Shown: positions 1 through 10,518 of the stretch, in pieces | How positions within the stretch are numbered: position 1 is the stretch's first letter | Layout of the letters: every line of letters begins with the position of its first letter | DNA from: Colocasia esculenta | Lineage: Eukaryota > Streptophyta > Magnoliopsida > Alismatales > Araceae | NCBI GenBank assembly: GCA_014218235.1 | Contig: CM024755.1 | Coordinates: forward strand, 82,901,960-82,965,959 | Length of the DNA: 64,000 nt | Reading direction: 5' to 3' | Notes under the pieces: model-generated | Seen by the model: only the letters and a program-made list of their open reading frames with translations | Database searches by the model: none | Told to the model about the DNA's origin: nothing | Program-made: the position numbers and the translations under genes

Positions 1-500
1 CCTTGCATTGTCGGGGTGGGAGGGCCGAGCACGAGAAGCAGGGGGAGATGGGGGTGGGCATTGTGGGGGTGGGGGGCCGGGCAGGAGGAGAAGGGGGAGA
101 TGGTGGTCGGGTCGGGCAAGAGGAGAAGAGGGAGATGGGGGCTAGGCAATGTGGTGGTGGGGCGCCGGGCAAAAGGAGAAGGGGCACTGTCGGGGAGGGG
201 GGCAAGGCAGGAGGGCGGCGCACAACGGAGGAAGGGGGGCGTCCAGAGAGAGAGATGGGAAGAAACCTTACCGGCAATGGGGGAGGTAGCAACGTCAACG
301 GGGTGGTGGTGGCAGGAGGCGGCGTCCTCGACGGCGGCGAGCAGCGGCGTCCCTGGCAGCGGCGAGCAGTAGGCAGGGGCGGTGGCGAGCAACAGGTGGG
401 GGCGGTTGCGATGGCAGCAGGCAGCGACGACGCTGGTGGCAGCAGAGAGGGGGAAAGACGGGAGGGGGAAAGAGTTTGTCGCGGCGGGGGGAAGGGGGGG
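1..500. repeat. G-rich degenerate tandem sequence
   Basis: The plus strand is very G-rich and built of degenerate repeats around GGGGGAGATGGGGG and GGGGGTGGGGGCCGGGC. Long open frames on both strands (for example 3-551 +) are a by-product of this composition: they are nearly all Gly, Arg and Glu and match no family I know. No gene is supported here. Confidence 0.5.
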
Positions 501-688
501 AGGTGTTGGTCACGGGAAAAAGTAGGGCATCAGAGACTGATTTGTGACTGAAATAAAATCGGTCGCAACTTGGGTCTCAGATGTGCGACCGATGAAATTG
601 GTGGCTAGTTGGTCGCTAATAGCGACCATTTTGCGACTGACATATTTGGTCGCAAATTCGGTCGCTATAGGTGCTTTTTCTTGTAGTG
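1..688. mobile_element. Right terminal part of a CACTA (En/Spm) DNA transposon
   Basis: Bases 675-688 read TTTTTCTTGTAGTG, the reverse complement of the conserved plant CACTA terminal repeat CACTACAAGAAAAA, so the element ends at 688. The preceding 150 bases hold the short motifs GGTCGC, TTTGCGAC and GCGACC in both orientations, including an inverted pair TGGTCGCT/AGCGACCA at 610-628, as expected for subterminal transposase-binding repeats. The element's other end and transposase lie to the left of the window. Whether bases 1-500 belong to the same element is inferred from continuity. Confidence 0.75.
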
Positions 689-993
689 GGCGCCTGGTGA
701 CCTGGCACCCTGTGACTGGCATTGGGCGCCGGGCGACGCCCGACAACCTAGCATCTAGCGTCCAGCGCCAGGTGACCCGGCGTCCGGCACTCGGCAATTC
801 AGCATCTGGAGTTCGATGACCCGGCGTCCAGCATCCGACGGTTGGCGACCTGGCGTCTGGCAAACGAAAACACGACGATCGACAGAAACTAGTGCCCAGT
901 GACCCAGCGTCTGGCGTCCGGTGCCCGACTACCCGGTGTCTGGCGCCCGACGACCCGAAGTCTGACATCTGGTGACCAGGCATCGGACGCTGG
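689..993. repeat. GC-rich degenerate minisatellite, left part
   Basis: About 300 bp of imperfect repeats of GACCCGGCGTCCGGCRCCCG type, roughly 20-25 bp per unit, between the CACTA end and the left LTR of E1. The same kind of sequence (CGCCGGGCGTCGGACGCC) resumes at 14050, immediately right of E1. E1 therefore appears to have inserted into this array. Confidence 0.55.
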
Positions 994-1325
994 TGAAGGA
1001 TCGAGAAAAGATGTGGACAAGATCTAGAAGGGGGGGGGGTTCAATAGATCTAATACCAATTAACGCGGAAGCTTAAGCAATTAAAAAAATACTTCGAATC
1101 AGAGATCAATTCACCCAAACAATTTACTGATCTGAAGTGTGATTAGAGTGTGTGAGCAAATCAATTTGCAACGTGAACGAAATCCCTATGCATGCATCTA
1201 GCGAGATACAAAGGCAAACCACAATTCAAACCTTTGCGCAAAGGATTTTTAGGTGGTTCGGAAATCACCTCCAGTGACTCCTACGTCTACCCCTCACACA
1301 ATGAGGCCACACTACTCAAATACCC

Positions 1326-1523
1326 TGAGTACAACTCACACAGGAGCACGACGACTCCAAACACCCTTGAGCACGACGACTCAAAAACACCTGGAGCACG
1401 ACGACTCCAAACTGAGCACGACGGCTCAAACAACAACCGGAGTACGACGACTCCAAATGAGCACGACGGCTCAAACTACACAGTGAGTACGATGACTCAC
1501 AAACTACTGAGCTCAACGACTCA
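1326..1523 (-). repeat. Array of nine short hairpins in E1 R/U5
   Basis: Nine units begin at 1326, 1343, 1368, 1393, 1413, 1439, 1458, 1484 and 1508. Each is a 4-bp inverted repeat around a CACGACGA-like loop, either TGAG...CTCA or GGAG...CTCC. The first base changes between units and its partner changes with it. The array lies downstream of the TATA box on the minus strand, so it would be in the 5' leader and 3' end of the element RNA. Confidence 0.7.
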
Positions 1524-2023
1524 CAAACAAAAGCTAGATCAAACACAAAAGAGATCAGATCCTCTAGCAATGATCTGATTCAAAACAGATTCATACACAG
1601 AAATTTGTGCAGAACTTCATGCACAAATCTCACAGAAGAAATAAGGAAGAACAAACTCTGAGATGAGGGAAATGGATGTAGAAAGAGTGTTATTCGATGA
1701 AGAGGCCTTGCAGAGTCTTCAATTGAGGAGGCTTGATGGAAATCGATGGAGATTCTCCTCAATTGGCGATGCTCTGCTTTGATGGCATCTGAAATGCCAG
1801 AAATCCTTCTTCTCCTAAGCCTCTTCAGTTGGATCTGCTCCCTTGCCTTGCACATCAACCTTCTCTCCAGGGATTCCCCTTGATTCCCTTGTCCTTCCCC
1901 TTGAAAGGATGGCTTGCAGCTTCTAGAGATGGAGACAGATATGGAGAACCCCCCTTAGGCTGCCAAAAGGCTTCTTCTGGAAGTGTATGGGCTCTCTTGC
2001 CTTTGGGGTTCAAGGAGCATGGG

Positions 2024-2031
2024 TATTTATA
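2024..2031 (-). promoter_or_regulatory. TATA box of E1 left LTR
   Basis: The plus strand reads TATTTATA, so the minus strand reads CTATAAATACCC, a strong plant TATA context. The equivalent box in the right LTR is at 13625-13632. It separates U3 to the right from R/U5 to the left. Confidence 0.7.
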
Positions 2032-2152
2032 GCCCCATATGTCCATAAAGTGCCTTGGGGTGCATGGGCACGGAACCCTAGGTCAAATCCCCTAAATCCC
2101 AAGTAGCCACGTGTACAAAGAAATTCATGTTTTTTAGTTTCAGCCGGAGTGT

Positions 2153-2395
2153 GTCGACTTGCCCTGATCTAGTGTCGACCTGCTCTCCCAGTTAAGCAAA
2201 CTGGTCTGCTGGAAACTGGGTCTAGTGTCGACCTGCCCTGATCTAGTGTCAACACTGCCTGGGACTGTGTCGACACTGCCTGGGACTAGTGTCGACCTGA
2301 CTTGATCTAGTGTCGACCTGATGTCCCAGTCTGGCAACTGGGTCTTCTGGAATCTGGGACTAGTGTCGACCTTCTTTGATCTAGTGTCGACACTA
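2153..2395. promoter_or_regulatory. Cluster of GTGTCGAC motifs in E1 U3
   Basis: Nine copies of AGTGTCGACCTG or its variants TGTGTCGACACTG and AGTGTCAACACTG occur here, about 120-370 bp upstream of the minus-strand TATA box. The core is palindromic. The same cluster lies in the right LTR (about 13750-14000). The position suggests a U3 enhancer; no binding protein is known to me. Confidence 0.5.
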
Positions 2396-2534
2396 CCAAG
2401 ACAAAAATGTGTGAACCTGAAAATTTAACATAAACCATTAGTACAAGATATTATAATTAAAATATGAGATATTAAACATCAAAAACTTGTTGTTTAAGCA
2501 TTATTGTGATATGTATAAAATGTATAACATGTTC

Positions 2535-2735
2535 AACATATCATCATCAAAATCACAACATGTCATCATCAAAATCACAATATGTCATCATCAAAATCAC
2601 AATATATCATTATTAAAATCACAACATGTCTTCATTAAGATCATAATATCTCATCATTAACATCATGATATGTCATCATCAATATCACAGTATGTCATCA
2701 TTAAGATCACAGTATGTCATCATCAAAATCAAGGT
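2535..2735. repeat. 25-bp tandem repeat at the outer end of E1 U3
   Basis: About eight imperfect copies of ATATGTCATCATCAAAATCAC. They are present only in the left LTR, because the right LTR is truncated before this point. E2's U3 has shorter, related CATCATCAAAATCAAAGTATGAG units at 16870 and 24125. Confidence 0.7.
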
Positions 2736-2804
2736 ATGAGTGATGTTCATTGGATATCATTAAAATACATCTTTAGGAAGTTCCAAAACACACTCAACCC
2801 AACA

Positions 2805-2818
2805 ATCTCCCCCTTTTT
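2805..2818 (-). promoter_or_regulatory. E1 polypurine tract
   Basis: The plus strand reads ATCTCCCCCTTTTT, i.e. AAAAAGGGGGAGAT on the minus strand, directly before the LTR start TGTTGG. This is the expected primer site for plus-strand DNA synthesis and fixes the element's orientation. Confidence 0.85.
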
Positions 2819-2946
2819 GATGATGACAAAACATATCTCCCTTGACTGCAATAACTCCCCTTGACCATATGCATCCTTTGAACTTTCTCCCCATAAAGAA
2901 CATTCTCCCCTGAGAAACTTTTACTTTCTCCCCCTTTCAAGGAACT

Positions 2947-2974
2947 TTCTCCCCCTTTTTGACAGCATCAAAAA
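2947..2974 (-). other. Second polypurine tract with attached hairpin
   Basis: A second TCTCCCCCTTTTT occurs 140 bp inside the first. Its T-run starts a hairpin TTTTTGA-CAGCA-TCAAAAA (7-bp stem, 2956-2974). E2 has the same arrangement at 17147-17173 with stem CTTTTTGA and loop CAACA, so the pair is conserved between the two families. Confidence 0.55.
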
Positions 2975-4090
2975 GATAGACAAGAGAGAGAGACACAATG
3001 ATGGTTGGAGACCAAAAGATAAAGAGTGAGAAATGAAGGTTCAGAAATGATCAAAATAAGTGAGGCAAAGTGATATTGTCAAATGAGAGAAAATATAATG
3101 TTTTTGTTATTGTGCAACAAAGTTTAATCACAAAGACACACTCAACACAAGGAATAGCAAATTATAATGAGCTGAATGTAGTTAAAATAATGATGCAAAT
3201 GTGAAGAAAAGTGACAATGAGCAGAAATATTTAACAAGGATGTTAGGAGCTTTAAGTTTAACACAATGTAAAATAATAGATCTAAAATCAGTAGACATGA
3301 ACTTAATTAAGGTCTTAAGCTTTTCTATCCTGTCTTTTTGATTTTCTTTCAATTTTAACTTGGAAAGAATACAAGAATAAATTAGTTAAATCTCACTTTT
3401 CAGTGCAAGAGATCACATTGATCAGATGCAAGACCTCCTGATTACTCAGTGGTTTAACTTTCATTATCTTATACAGAGTTGAAAATTTTGATTTCCACTT
3501 TTTGACGGGAAACAAATCACTTGTCAGGTGAAATGGCCCGGTTACTCAGTGGTTCAAGCATTTGCATTGCTCTATTTGTATCTTTCCAGATTGATCATTT
3601 TTCTTTTGATATTTTGCAGGAATATGTTTGCTTTGACCAGAGAAGTCAAGACTATGAATTTAGAAAGATTATTTGAACATGTGGTAAAAATAAGGCTTAA
3701 ACATACACATGTGAAATATTAAAGCCACTCATGTGCCTATAATAGTGTTTTGCAAATCATTTTAAAAACATTCAGTATTATGATTGCTTAACCTTGAAAT
3801 GATATTGGATCTTTGAAATTAAACTAAATGCACAATGAGTTTAGTTTCAATATTTTAATTCTCTCATAAGAAAATAGCACAAGGACTCCAAAATTCTGAT
3901 GATTTTGGGGTTCAAAATAGACAAGTAAGGTCAAGAAATGTAACAATGACTTCCCCTTTTCATGTAACTCCCCCTCACAAGGCGAACATGAGGATTATAG
4001 GAGGAATAGAAATGGAATGACATGAAGGCATAATGAACATGAATGTTTTTATTGAAAGACAATGTCTCCCCCTCAGCAATTGCATACAAG
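2975..4090 (-). other. E1 internal non-coding region
   Basis: AT-rich sequence with no credible reading frame. It aligns piece by piece with 17174-18480 of E2 (for example the shared stretch GATTACTCAGTGGTTTAAC at 3438 and 17862). It is therefore a conserved non-coding part of both elements. Confidence 0.6.
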
Positions 4091-4093
4091 GCA

Positions 4094-4190
4094 CTTGATA
4101 CTTGGTGGAGACATATACTCACATATAGTGAAAGTGTCTAGATAGGTCTGACTTGTCTTTCTTCAAATCACCATTTGATATACCAAGAAT
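4094..4190 (-). repeat. Structured repeat, copy a (E1)
   Basis: This unit starts TTGATACTTGGTGGAG and ends GATATACCAAG. It is the most diverged copy: hairpin 2 is lost and the outer stem is weak. In hairpin 1 the lower stem is GTG/CAT where other copies have GCG/CGC, a compensated change. Confidence 0.55.
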
Positions 4191-4534
4191 GCCAATGCAA
4201 TGTGAGAGTGAGGAATTTAGTTGCAAGAACATTTGTCAACAATTGAATGGGAGTTGATGATGAATCAGATATGACAGAATATTTTTCTAGAAAATTTCTC
4301 CAGCATTTCACTCAAAGATTCTTTCGAATTCACTCCCGCATAAGATATGCATGATATGAAATGATCATTTAAGCAATTCAGATATGTTCATTTCAAGCAA
4401 TTTGCACAGAAAGAGTATGAACATGATCAAGCATACATCAACATGACAATTTATTGAAGGAGAAAAGTTTTTCAAAGACTGAAAATAAAGTTTTTGAGAT
4501 TTTTCATTTTGCTTGATGACCTTTATGCAGAAAA

Positions 4535-4637
4535 GACTATTGATACTTGGCGGAGAATTTTTCTCACGCATGATGATAGTTTCCAAACAAGCCTAACTTG
4601 TCCTTTCACATTTCACCATTTGATATACCCCATAATC
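4535..4637 (-). repeat. Structured repeat, copy b (E1)
   Basis: Hairpin 1 is GCG-GAGAA (4550-4557) with TTCTC-A-CGC (4561-4569) around loop TTT. Hairpin 2 is ACAAG (4587-4591) with CTTGT (4597-4601) around CCTAA. The outer stem GACTAT has a mismatched partner ATAATC. Confidence 0.65.
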
Positions 4638-4806
4638 ACTGCAAAAAGGGTCAATTACACTTTATTTTTAGCATGAAATTCAGTGCATTTATTGAAAACA
4701 TTTTTGTACTTTTTTAAATTTACTCTCCCTTAATATGTGCATGGAATGAAAAAGCTAGCAAACTATTCACACATGATTATGAGCAAAATTAGCTTTAAGC
4801 ATAACA

Positions 4807-4910
4807 TGACTTTTGGTACTTGGCGGAGTATTTTACTCATGCATAATGATAGCTTCCAAACAAGCATAACTTGTTCTTCCACATGTCATTATTTGATATA
4901 CCAAAAGTCA
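4807..4910 (-). repeat. Structured repeat, copy c (E1)
   Basis: The outer stem is a perfect 12 bp: TGACTTTTGGTA (4807-4818) with TACCAAAAGTCA (4899-4910). Hairpin 1 is GAGTA (4826-4830) with TACTC (4834-4838), loop TTT. Hairpin 2 is ACAAG-CATAA-CTTGT. This is the clearest copy of the fold. Confidence 0.75.
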
Positions 4911-5189
4911 AATCAGTTGACATGCACACAAACATGATTCCAATTGTTATGACATAAAGTTCATTGTTGGGAGTAGCATTGATACACATTTCTCATTGTT
5001 TAGATAAAAATTAAACATTCATCTCAATTCAAGCAATTCCAGTTTGAAATGATAAAGAAATTTTACCTGAACAGTCTTCATTTCTTTTTCAAAGATTTTA
5101 CCTGTGTTCTCCAATCATTTCTAGCCTTGCACAGTTAATATCTTGAATCCATTTACAATGTATGGCTGCAAGACTCCTCAGCTTGCTGA

Positions 5190-5290
5190 TCAAGCTGGTT
5201 CTGAAACCCACACTTGCTTAGGTCCTGCAATGAAATCAATGTTAGAGTGCAATACAGATTTTTGAATCCAAAATGATTTATTTTTGGTAT
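5190..5290 (-). pseudogene. Duplicated Gag C-terminal fragment (E1)
   Basis: On the minus strand this encodes SFWIQKS followed by a variable stretch and GPKQVWV, then a stop. The same end occurs in the main Gag at 10519-10640 and again in E2 at about 19690-19790. E1 and E2 thus each carry at least two tandem copies of a module made of the Gag C-terminus plus a structured repeat. It has no known separate function. Confidence 0.6.
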
Positions 5291-5539
5291 AGATGCATTT
5301 TTTTTTGAATGTAGCCGGACCAAAAGGAGAGGGTAGGGGCGCCCTCACTCGTGAGGGTGTCACTACCTTCACCAGATGGCTAGGGGTATTTTCATTAAGT
5401 GTACGGGAAGAAAAGGGGGGGGGGAAGTACAAATCAGACCCAGGGCTCATGGATGGGCACCTTGCCTTATCATGGCTGCAGGCGTCCCTTACAGTACTAG
5501 GAAGGTCAGCCCATTGGTCCAACAAAATGAAACTAGTAC

Positions 5540-8500
5540 AAGAAGATGCAAAGTCAGCTAGGCAGTCCGCCACTTTGTTACCTTCCCTTGGGACATGATT
5601 GATTTCAGTCGTGACCCTATTAGTTAATACAAATACCTCCTACAGTATGAAGGAGAGGTCCCATGGCGGAGAGATTTGCTTCGTAACGATGTGCACAAGA
5701 TTTAAGGAGTCAGTCTCAACTTGCACTTCACTGGCACCCTTTTTGCAGCACATTCGCAGCCCATCCCTGAGTGCGAGGGCCTCAGCAACGAAGCTAGACT
5801 TCAGACTATGGTAAGGGTTGGCAAAGGCACAATACATATCACCGTTGTGGTCCCTGAGGATACCACCCCCTCCAGCTTCACCGGACTGCACGTCAAAGGA
5901 ACCGTCAACATTCAGTTTTAATCTCCCCTGTGGGGGGGTGAGCCATCTGATATCCCTGGGCGTCTTATGTTTCAGATTGTCATTTCCACTTGGGGTCTGA
6001 CGAAGAGCAGCAGACCAAGGTTGGGGTATTTTCTGGAAGTTGGCGGATGCACATATGGCTCGGATAGAAAGCATACTTCTGTTTATAATGTGTTTGGGCG
6101 ACATGCTCATGCCTTGAAACCTCGCCAGGTTCCTGCAGCACCAGATCTCCCAAAGGACTGCCATGAAAGTGCAACGATTAAGACGCCCCGTGGCAGTAGA
6201 GAGGTCTGGTTGTGTCAGGAAGGAAATCACACCGTCAGCCACTTCAATGATGTCCTTACTGTTAAACTGCATGAGATTATCCAGATCAGTCCACACTTGG
6301 ATCGCTGTGTTACTCTTGAAGAACAGGTGCTGGAGGCTTTCACATTGGCTGATGGTGCAACAGGAGCATTTAGAACACAATGGGATTCCTTTTCCTTGGA
6401 CAATCTCATCAACAGAATAAGGTTTTGAACCATCCGCCACATAAATATGGACCATTTGAGAGGAATATAGGGAGACCACAATGCCTTCCATTTCTGAGCA
6501 GTTTCAGGTTGGAGAAGTACCCGGACTGATTTCGTATTGAACTTACCATTAGAGGTAGAACACCAGATCCAAGTGTCATCAGCATTGTTGGTGGTTAAAA
6601 ACTGTTCCATCAGAAATTTGGGGCAGTACATGAGGGCGTTCTACAATTGAATGCTCCCGGGACTGCTAAAGGCCTGTTGAATGGATCTCCTACCACTTGT
6701 CTTCAGGTATATAGGATTTGAGGGGTGTATTGCCAGTCCAGATATCAAACCAGAAGTGGCCAGCTGAACCTGTGTCTCTGGATATGATCCTGTGGTTGTT
6801 GTGGATCAGCTGGGCTGCCTGCTTCCAAAGCTTCCTATCTGCTGCTAGCATGAATGGGAATTGTGCTTCAGAGTAGTGGCAATTAAATAGGTGTTTCCTC
6901 CTGAAAAATTTGGCCCACAGAGAATTGGTGGATAATGCCCGCCATAGCATTTTAGTTCTGAAAGCTAATTGCATGTTTTGCAGGTTTAACACACCCAATC
7001 CGCCGCTCTCCTTCGGTTGTGCAATGTCCTTCCAGCTCTTCCAGTGTCTTTTCGGGGAACCTTCATAGGAACCCCAGAAGAAGTTTGCCAAGATCCGGTG
7101 AAAAGCCCTCACTACGGTGACGGGGATGGGCTGAGCATTCATGGTGTATATAGGAATCGCAGACAGGATGTGTTGTATGAGGATAAGCCTTCCTCCTGAG
7201 GATAAGAACTCCATTTTCCACCCTTGCAATTTCCTGACCGTCTTGGAGATTATATTGGCGAAGTATGCAGGTTTTTGCCGGCCTGTGTATATGGTGACGC
7301 CCAGGTAATGTATTGGGAGTTTGCTTCTAACAAATCCGGTGGTCTTGCAGATTTTCTGAATGAGACCGTCAGTGGCACCAGCATGTACATAAAAAGAACT
7401 TTTATGCTTGTTGATCAGTTGGCCTGAGGCTTCTTCATAAGTTTTAAGGAATGTCATGAGTCTTCTCAAGTGTCTCACAGAGGCATTTGAAAATATCAGT
7501 GTGTCATCCGCAAAAAGTAGGTGAGATATCGCTGGACACCGGGCATTGGATTGATACCATGCGCCACTGCTATTCTGGAATAAGTTTTTGAGCCCTCTGC
7601 TAAGAGCCTCCTCTGCAAGGATAAAAAGAGCGGGCGCAACCGGATCTCCTTGCCTCAGTCCTCTAGATGATTTAAAGAATCCATGAGTTTTGCCATTGTA
7701 GAGGACGGAGAACCAACAATTGGATATGAGTGGTTCAAGAATGGAAATGACATTGATAGAAAACCCGAACTGTCGGAGGACTGCATAAAGGAAATCCCAT
7801 TCTATTCTGTCATAAGCTTTGGCCATGTCAAGCTTTATGATCATATTGCCCCCTCTGCACTTTCTTCCGATGGTCTGGAGCAGTTCCTTGGTAAGGAGGA
7901 TGTTTTCAGCTATGTTCCTCCCCTTAGTGAAGGCACTCTGTTCTTCAGAAATTAGGGAGGGCAGCAGGTTACCCAGTCGGTCAGAAATTATTCGGGATAT
8001 GATCTTGTACATGAAGTTTGATAGGCTTATGGGTCTGAAATCGGAGCAGGTTTTGGGGGTGTCAACCTTCGGTATGAGAGTAATCAAAGAGGAGGTGAGT
8101 GCTGTGGGAAGGCTATGACCGCAGAAGTAGGACTGCACTGCATTAATGATGTCAATTTGGATGAAGTTCCAGCAGGTCTGGAAGAAGTATCCGGAAAACC
8201 CGTCAGGTCCCGGGGCGCTGTCGGGGTCCATGCTAAAAACCACCTTCTTGATCTCCTCCGGCGTGGGAACATTACACATCTCATTATTCTCTTCCTCTTT
8301 CATTAGTGTCGGTATGTGATGGATCAGTTCTGCATTAACATGGTGGGGGGCTGATGTGAAGGCTTCAGAAAAGTGATCCACAAACAGTTCAGCGATTCTA
8401 TCATCGTCCTCCACTGGTTTGCCATCCTGATTATAGAGTTTGGAGATAAGTGACTGTCTCCTTTGAGTGAGGGCATAAGCATGGAAGAATTTTGTGTTAC

Positions 8501-9572
8501 TATCCCCCTCCTTCAGCCACTTAATCCGGGATTTTTGACGCCATAGTTTTTCCTCTTGAGATAGAACATGATCTAACTTATCTTTTGCACGAAGGAAGGC
8601 AGCGTGATTTTCCGGAGTGGACTCCTCATCAAGGATCTTTTGAGCAGTGGCATAGGCAGTTTCAGCTTGTTGAATATTGAATGAGACGTTACCAAAGGTT
8701 TCCTTATTCCACCTTCTATAAAAGTTCTTCATGTATTTTAGTTTCATAATGATGTTGAGCATAGGATAAGTGGAGGCCGGAGCCATCCTCCAGGCAGCAG
8801 CAGAGTCCACTAGAAAGTGCTCATGAGAACACCACATATGTTGGAAGGTAAACCTGGAGGGCCCTTTCCTGGTCTCATTGGTGCCGGAGATGAGCAGTGG
8901 GCTGTGGTCACTGCAGGCTCTGTCCAGGTGTTGGACATGAACCGCCGGACAGGAGATTGCCCATTCAGCGTTAAAGAAGAGCCTGTCAATTCTGATCCAG
9001 ATTCCATTTTGGTCTTGTCCATTGAACCAAGTGAATTTACTTCCGGTGAAGCCTGCATCCTCAATCCCCGCAGCCGACACACAAGCTTGAAAGTCCATAA
9101 CCGATCTGGACAGATTCCTCTTGCCACCCCTTTTCTCATGCAGACCCAGGTAAGTGTTGAAGTCTCCCCCGATCAGCCAAGGTTCAGAACAGGTGGAAGA
9201 AAAATCTATCATATAGTCCCACAGCTGCCTCCTCTCATTGACAGTGCAGCTAGCATGGACCACAGTTAAGTAGAAAGTTTTGCAGAAATCAGAAGCAACA
9301 GAAATGGTAATGAACTGGTCACTGGCATCAGTTCTCAAAATGTTAATATTCTCCTCCCAAAATATCCAAATACGAGCCTGATCATCTACATTAGCTACTG
9401 AGTGAGCCATGTGGAGTTTATTTTTGTACATGTCAATGCAAGCAGTCTTCTTTTTAGGCTCAATAATAGCTATGATGGACAACTTGTATCTACGTTTTAA
9501 AATCTTCAACCTCCTGATGGATGGGTCATTGCCAATGCCCCTAATGTTCCAGATTAGCATCTTTGGATTCAT
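5540..9572 (-). pseudogene. LINE-1 ORF2: endonuclease / reverse transcriptase / RNase H
   Basis: The chosen start (M at 9572) gives MNPKMLIWNIRG, the usual start of plant L1 ORF2. An apurinic-type endonuclease follows (GGDFN and SDHSP motifs), then reverse transcriptase with FRPISL, KLDMAKAYDR, RQGDP and the catalytic FADD near 7501-7513. After IPEDKW a TAG stop at 6690 ends the 961-codon main frame. The cysteine-rich region and the RNase H domain (LNVDGSF, ALRDGL) continue at 6631-5640 after two frame changes and one further stop. The protein would nick target DNA and copy the LINE RNA in place. It is inactive as it stands. Confidence 0.9.
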
Positions 9573-9961
9573 TGGGTTTGGGGTTTGAGGTGTTACCATG
9601 CAGTCCTCCACGGGTTCTAACACCTTCTTCTCTTGGCGGCTGTTGTGCTTTTGGTTTCCCAGCAAATGCTACATGAATGGTGTTTAGATTGTCTTCCTCA
9701 GGTGGTGGTAGCCCAGGAGCAGATCTGATGTTGTGTATAGCAGGCAGTGATATTATTGCTCCTTTGATGCTTGTGACTTGTGTGTTTTTCCTTCCATCTT
9801 CCTGAGTTTTTTCCTTCCCACTGTCCATTCTTTGATTTTTAGGACGGCCAACATGCACATCATCAGCAGAGGGCGGCTTGTCAGTTTCTGCATTTTGTGT
9901 GCTAGCAGGAATCGGATCTTGAGTGCCACTGTCCTTGGGTTTATTGCTACTACCTTCTTGT
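9541..9961 (-). pseudogene. LINE-1 ORF1 C-terminal fragment
   Basis: An open frame enters from the truncated 5' end and stops at 9541, overlapping the ORF2 start by about 30 bases. It contains NTIHVAFAG and a TRGG stretch that match the tail of LINE-2 ORF1 (TIHANFVG, VKTRSS). The DUF4283-type domain and zinc knuckle seen in LINE-2 are missing because of the 5' truncation. ORF1 proteins of this group bind the LINE RNA. Confidence 0.7.
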
Positions 9962-10244
9962 GTATAGATGCATTTCTTTCATTGACAGAACTATGAGCTG
10001 AATTAGTTCCAAATTTTCTTTTTGCGTTGCTCAATGCATCTATGTTTTCATGAAGTGTTCAATTTATATTCACATGGAGTTTCTAAGCATTTTCAACAAA
10101 ATCATGATTCTTAGTTACATGTGAATGATGTGAAATTTTTGTAAGTAATTCAGGCTAAAATCATCATGGAAGAGATGAAATAAACAAGCACTCATTTTCA
10201 ATGACAACTATTTTTTTTAAAATTAATGACTCTTACACAAGGAA

Positions 10245-10347
10245 GATCATTGGTACTTGGCGGAGGTTATTCCTCACACATAATGATAGTTTCCAGACAA
10301 GCATGACTTGTCCTTCCACAGTTCACCATTTGAAATACCAATTGATC
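10245..10347 (-). repeat. Structured repeat, copy d (E1)
   Basis: The outer stem is ATTGGTA (10249-10255) with TACCAAT (10336-10342), then GATC (10245-10248) with GATC (10344-10347) past a single bulged T. Hairpin 1 is GAGG-TTATT-CCTC (10263-10275), a different but still complementary arm. Hairpin 2 is ACAAG-CATGA-CTTGT. Before LINE-1 inserted, copies c and d were about 0.66 kb apart, as are f and g in E2. Confidence 0.72.
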
Positions 10348-10518
10348 TTTGCATAAGAGCCCAATTGATTTCAGTTTTTATTTAGCAAGGAATCTCTCAG
10401 AAGTATTTACCTGGTGAGATTTTCATTTTCTTTCATTCTCCTCACTTACTTTCCTTGTAGCCTTTGTCATGAAGTCTTCATCTGTGAAATTGACTACAAG
10501 GATCCCTGCATCCAGCAT

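Larger units (their letters stand above)
994..2804 (-). repeat. E1 3' LTR (complete, 1811 bp)
   Basis: Read on the minus strand it starts TGTTGGGTTGAG next to the polypurine tract at 2805 and ends CGATCCTTCA at 994. U3 holds a 25-bp tandem repeat (2535-2735), a cluster of GTGTCGAC motifs (2153-2395) and a TATA box (2024-2031). R/U5 holds a hairpin array (1326-1523) and the palindromic ATGCATGCAT (near 1188). The first 1453 bases match 12599-14049 closely; the outer 358 bases have no partner in the right copy. Confidence 0.9.
5301..9961 (-). mobile_element. LINE-1: 5'-truncated L1-type LINE inserted in E1
   Basis: The insertion is flanked by a 14-bp direct repeat, GTATAGATGCATTT, at 5287-5300 and 9962-9975. 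A T-run at the left junction is the poly(A) tail of a minus-strand element. The uninterrupted counterpart in E2 (near 19793) reads straight through this site. It holds the end of ORF1 and a full ORF2 with endonuclease, reverse transcriptase and RNase H, broken by frameshifts. The 5' end starts inside ORF1, so it was 5'-truncated on insertion. Confidence 0.93.

Noticed and set aside
3..551. 182-codon open frame in the G-rich left end
   Set aside because: Composition-driven Gly/Arg/Glu frame in a low-complexity stretch, with competing frames on both strands and no known domain.
1326..1523. CRISPR-like or ordinary coding repeat in the LTR
   Set aside because: Units are 16 bp with short variable gaps and lie in the LTR twice; frames across them (1192-1578 and others) are by-products of the repeat.
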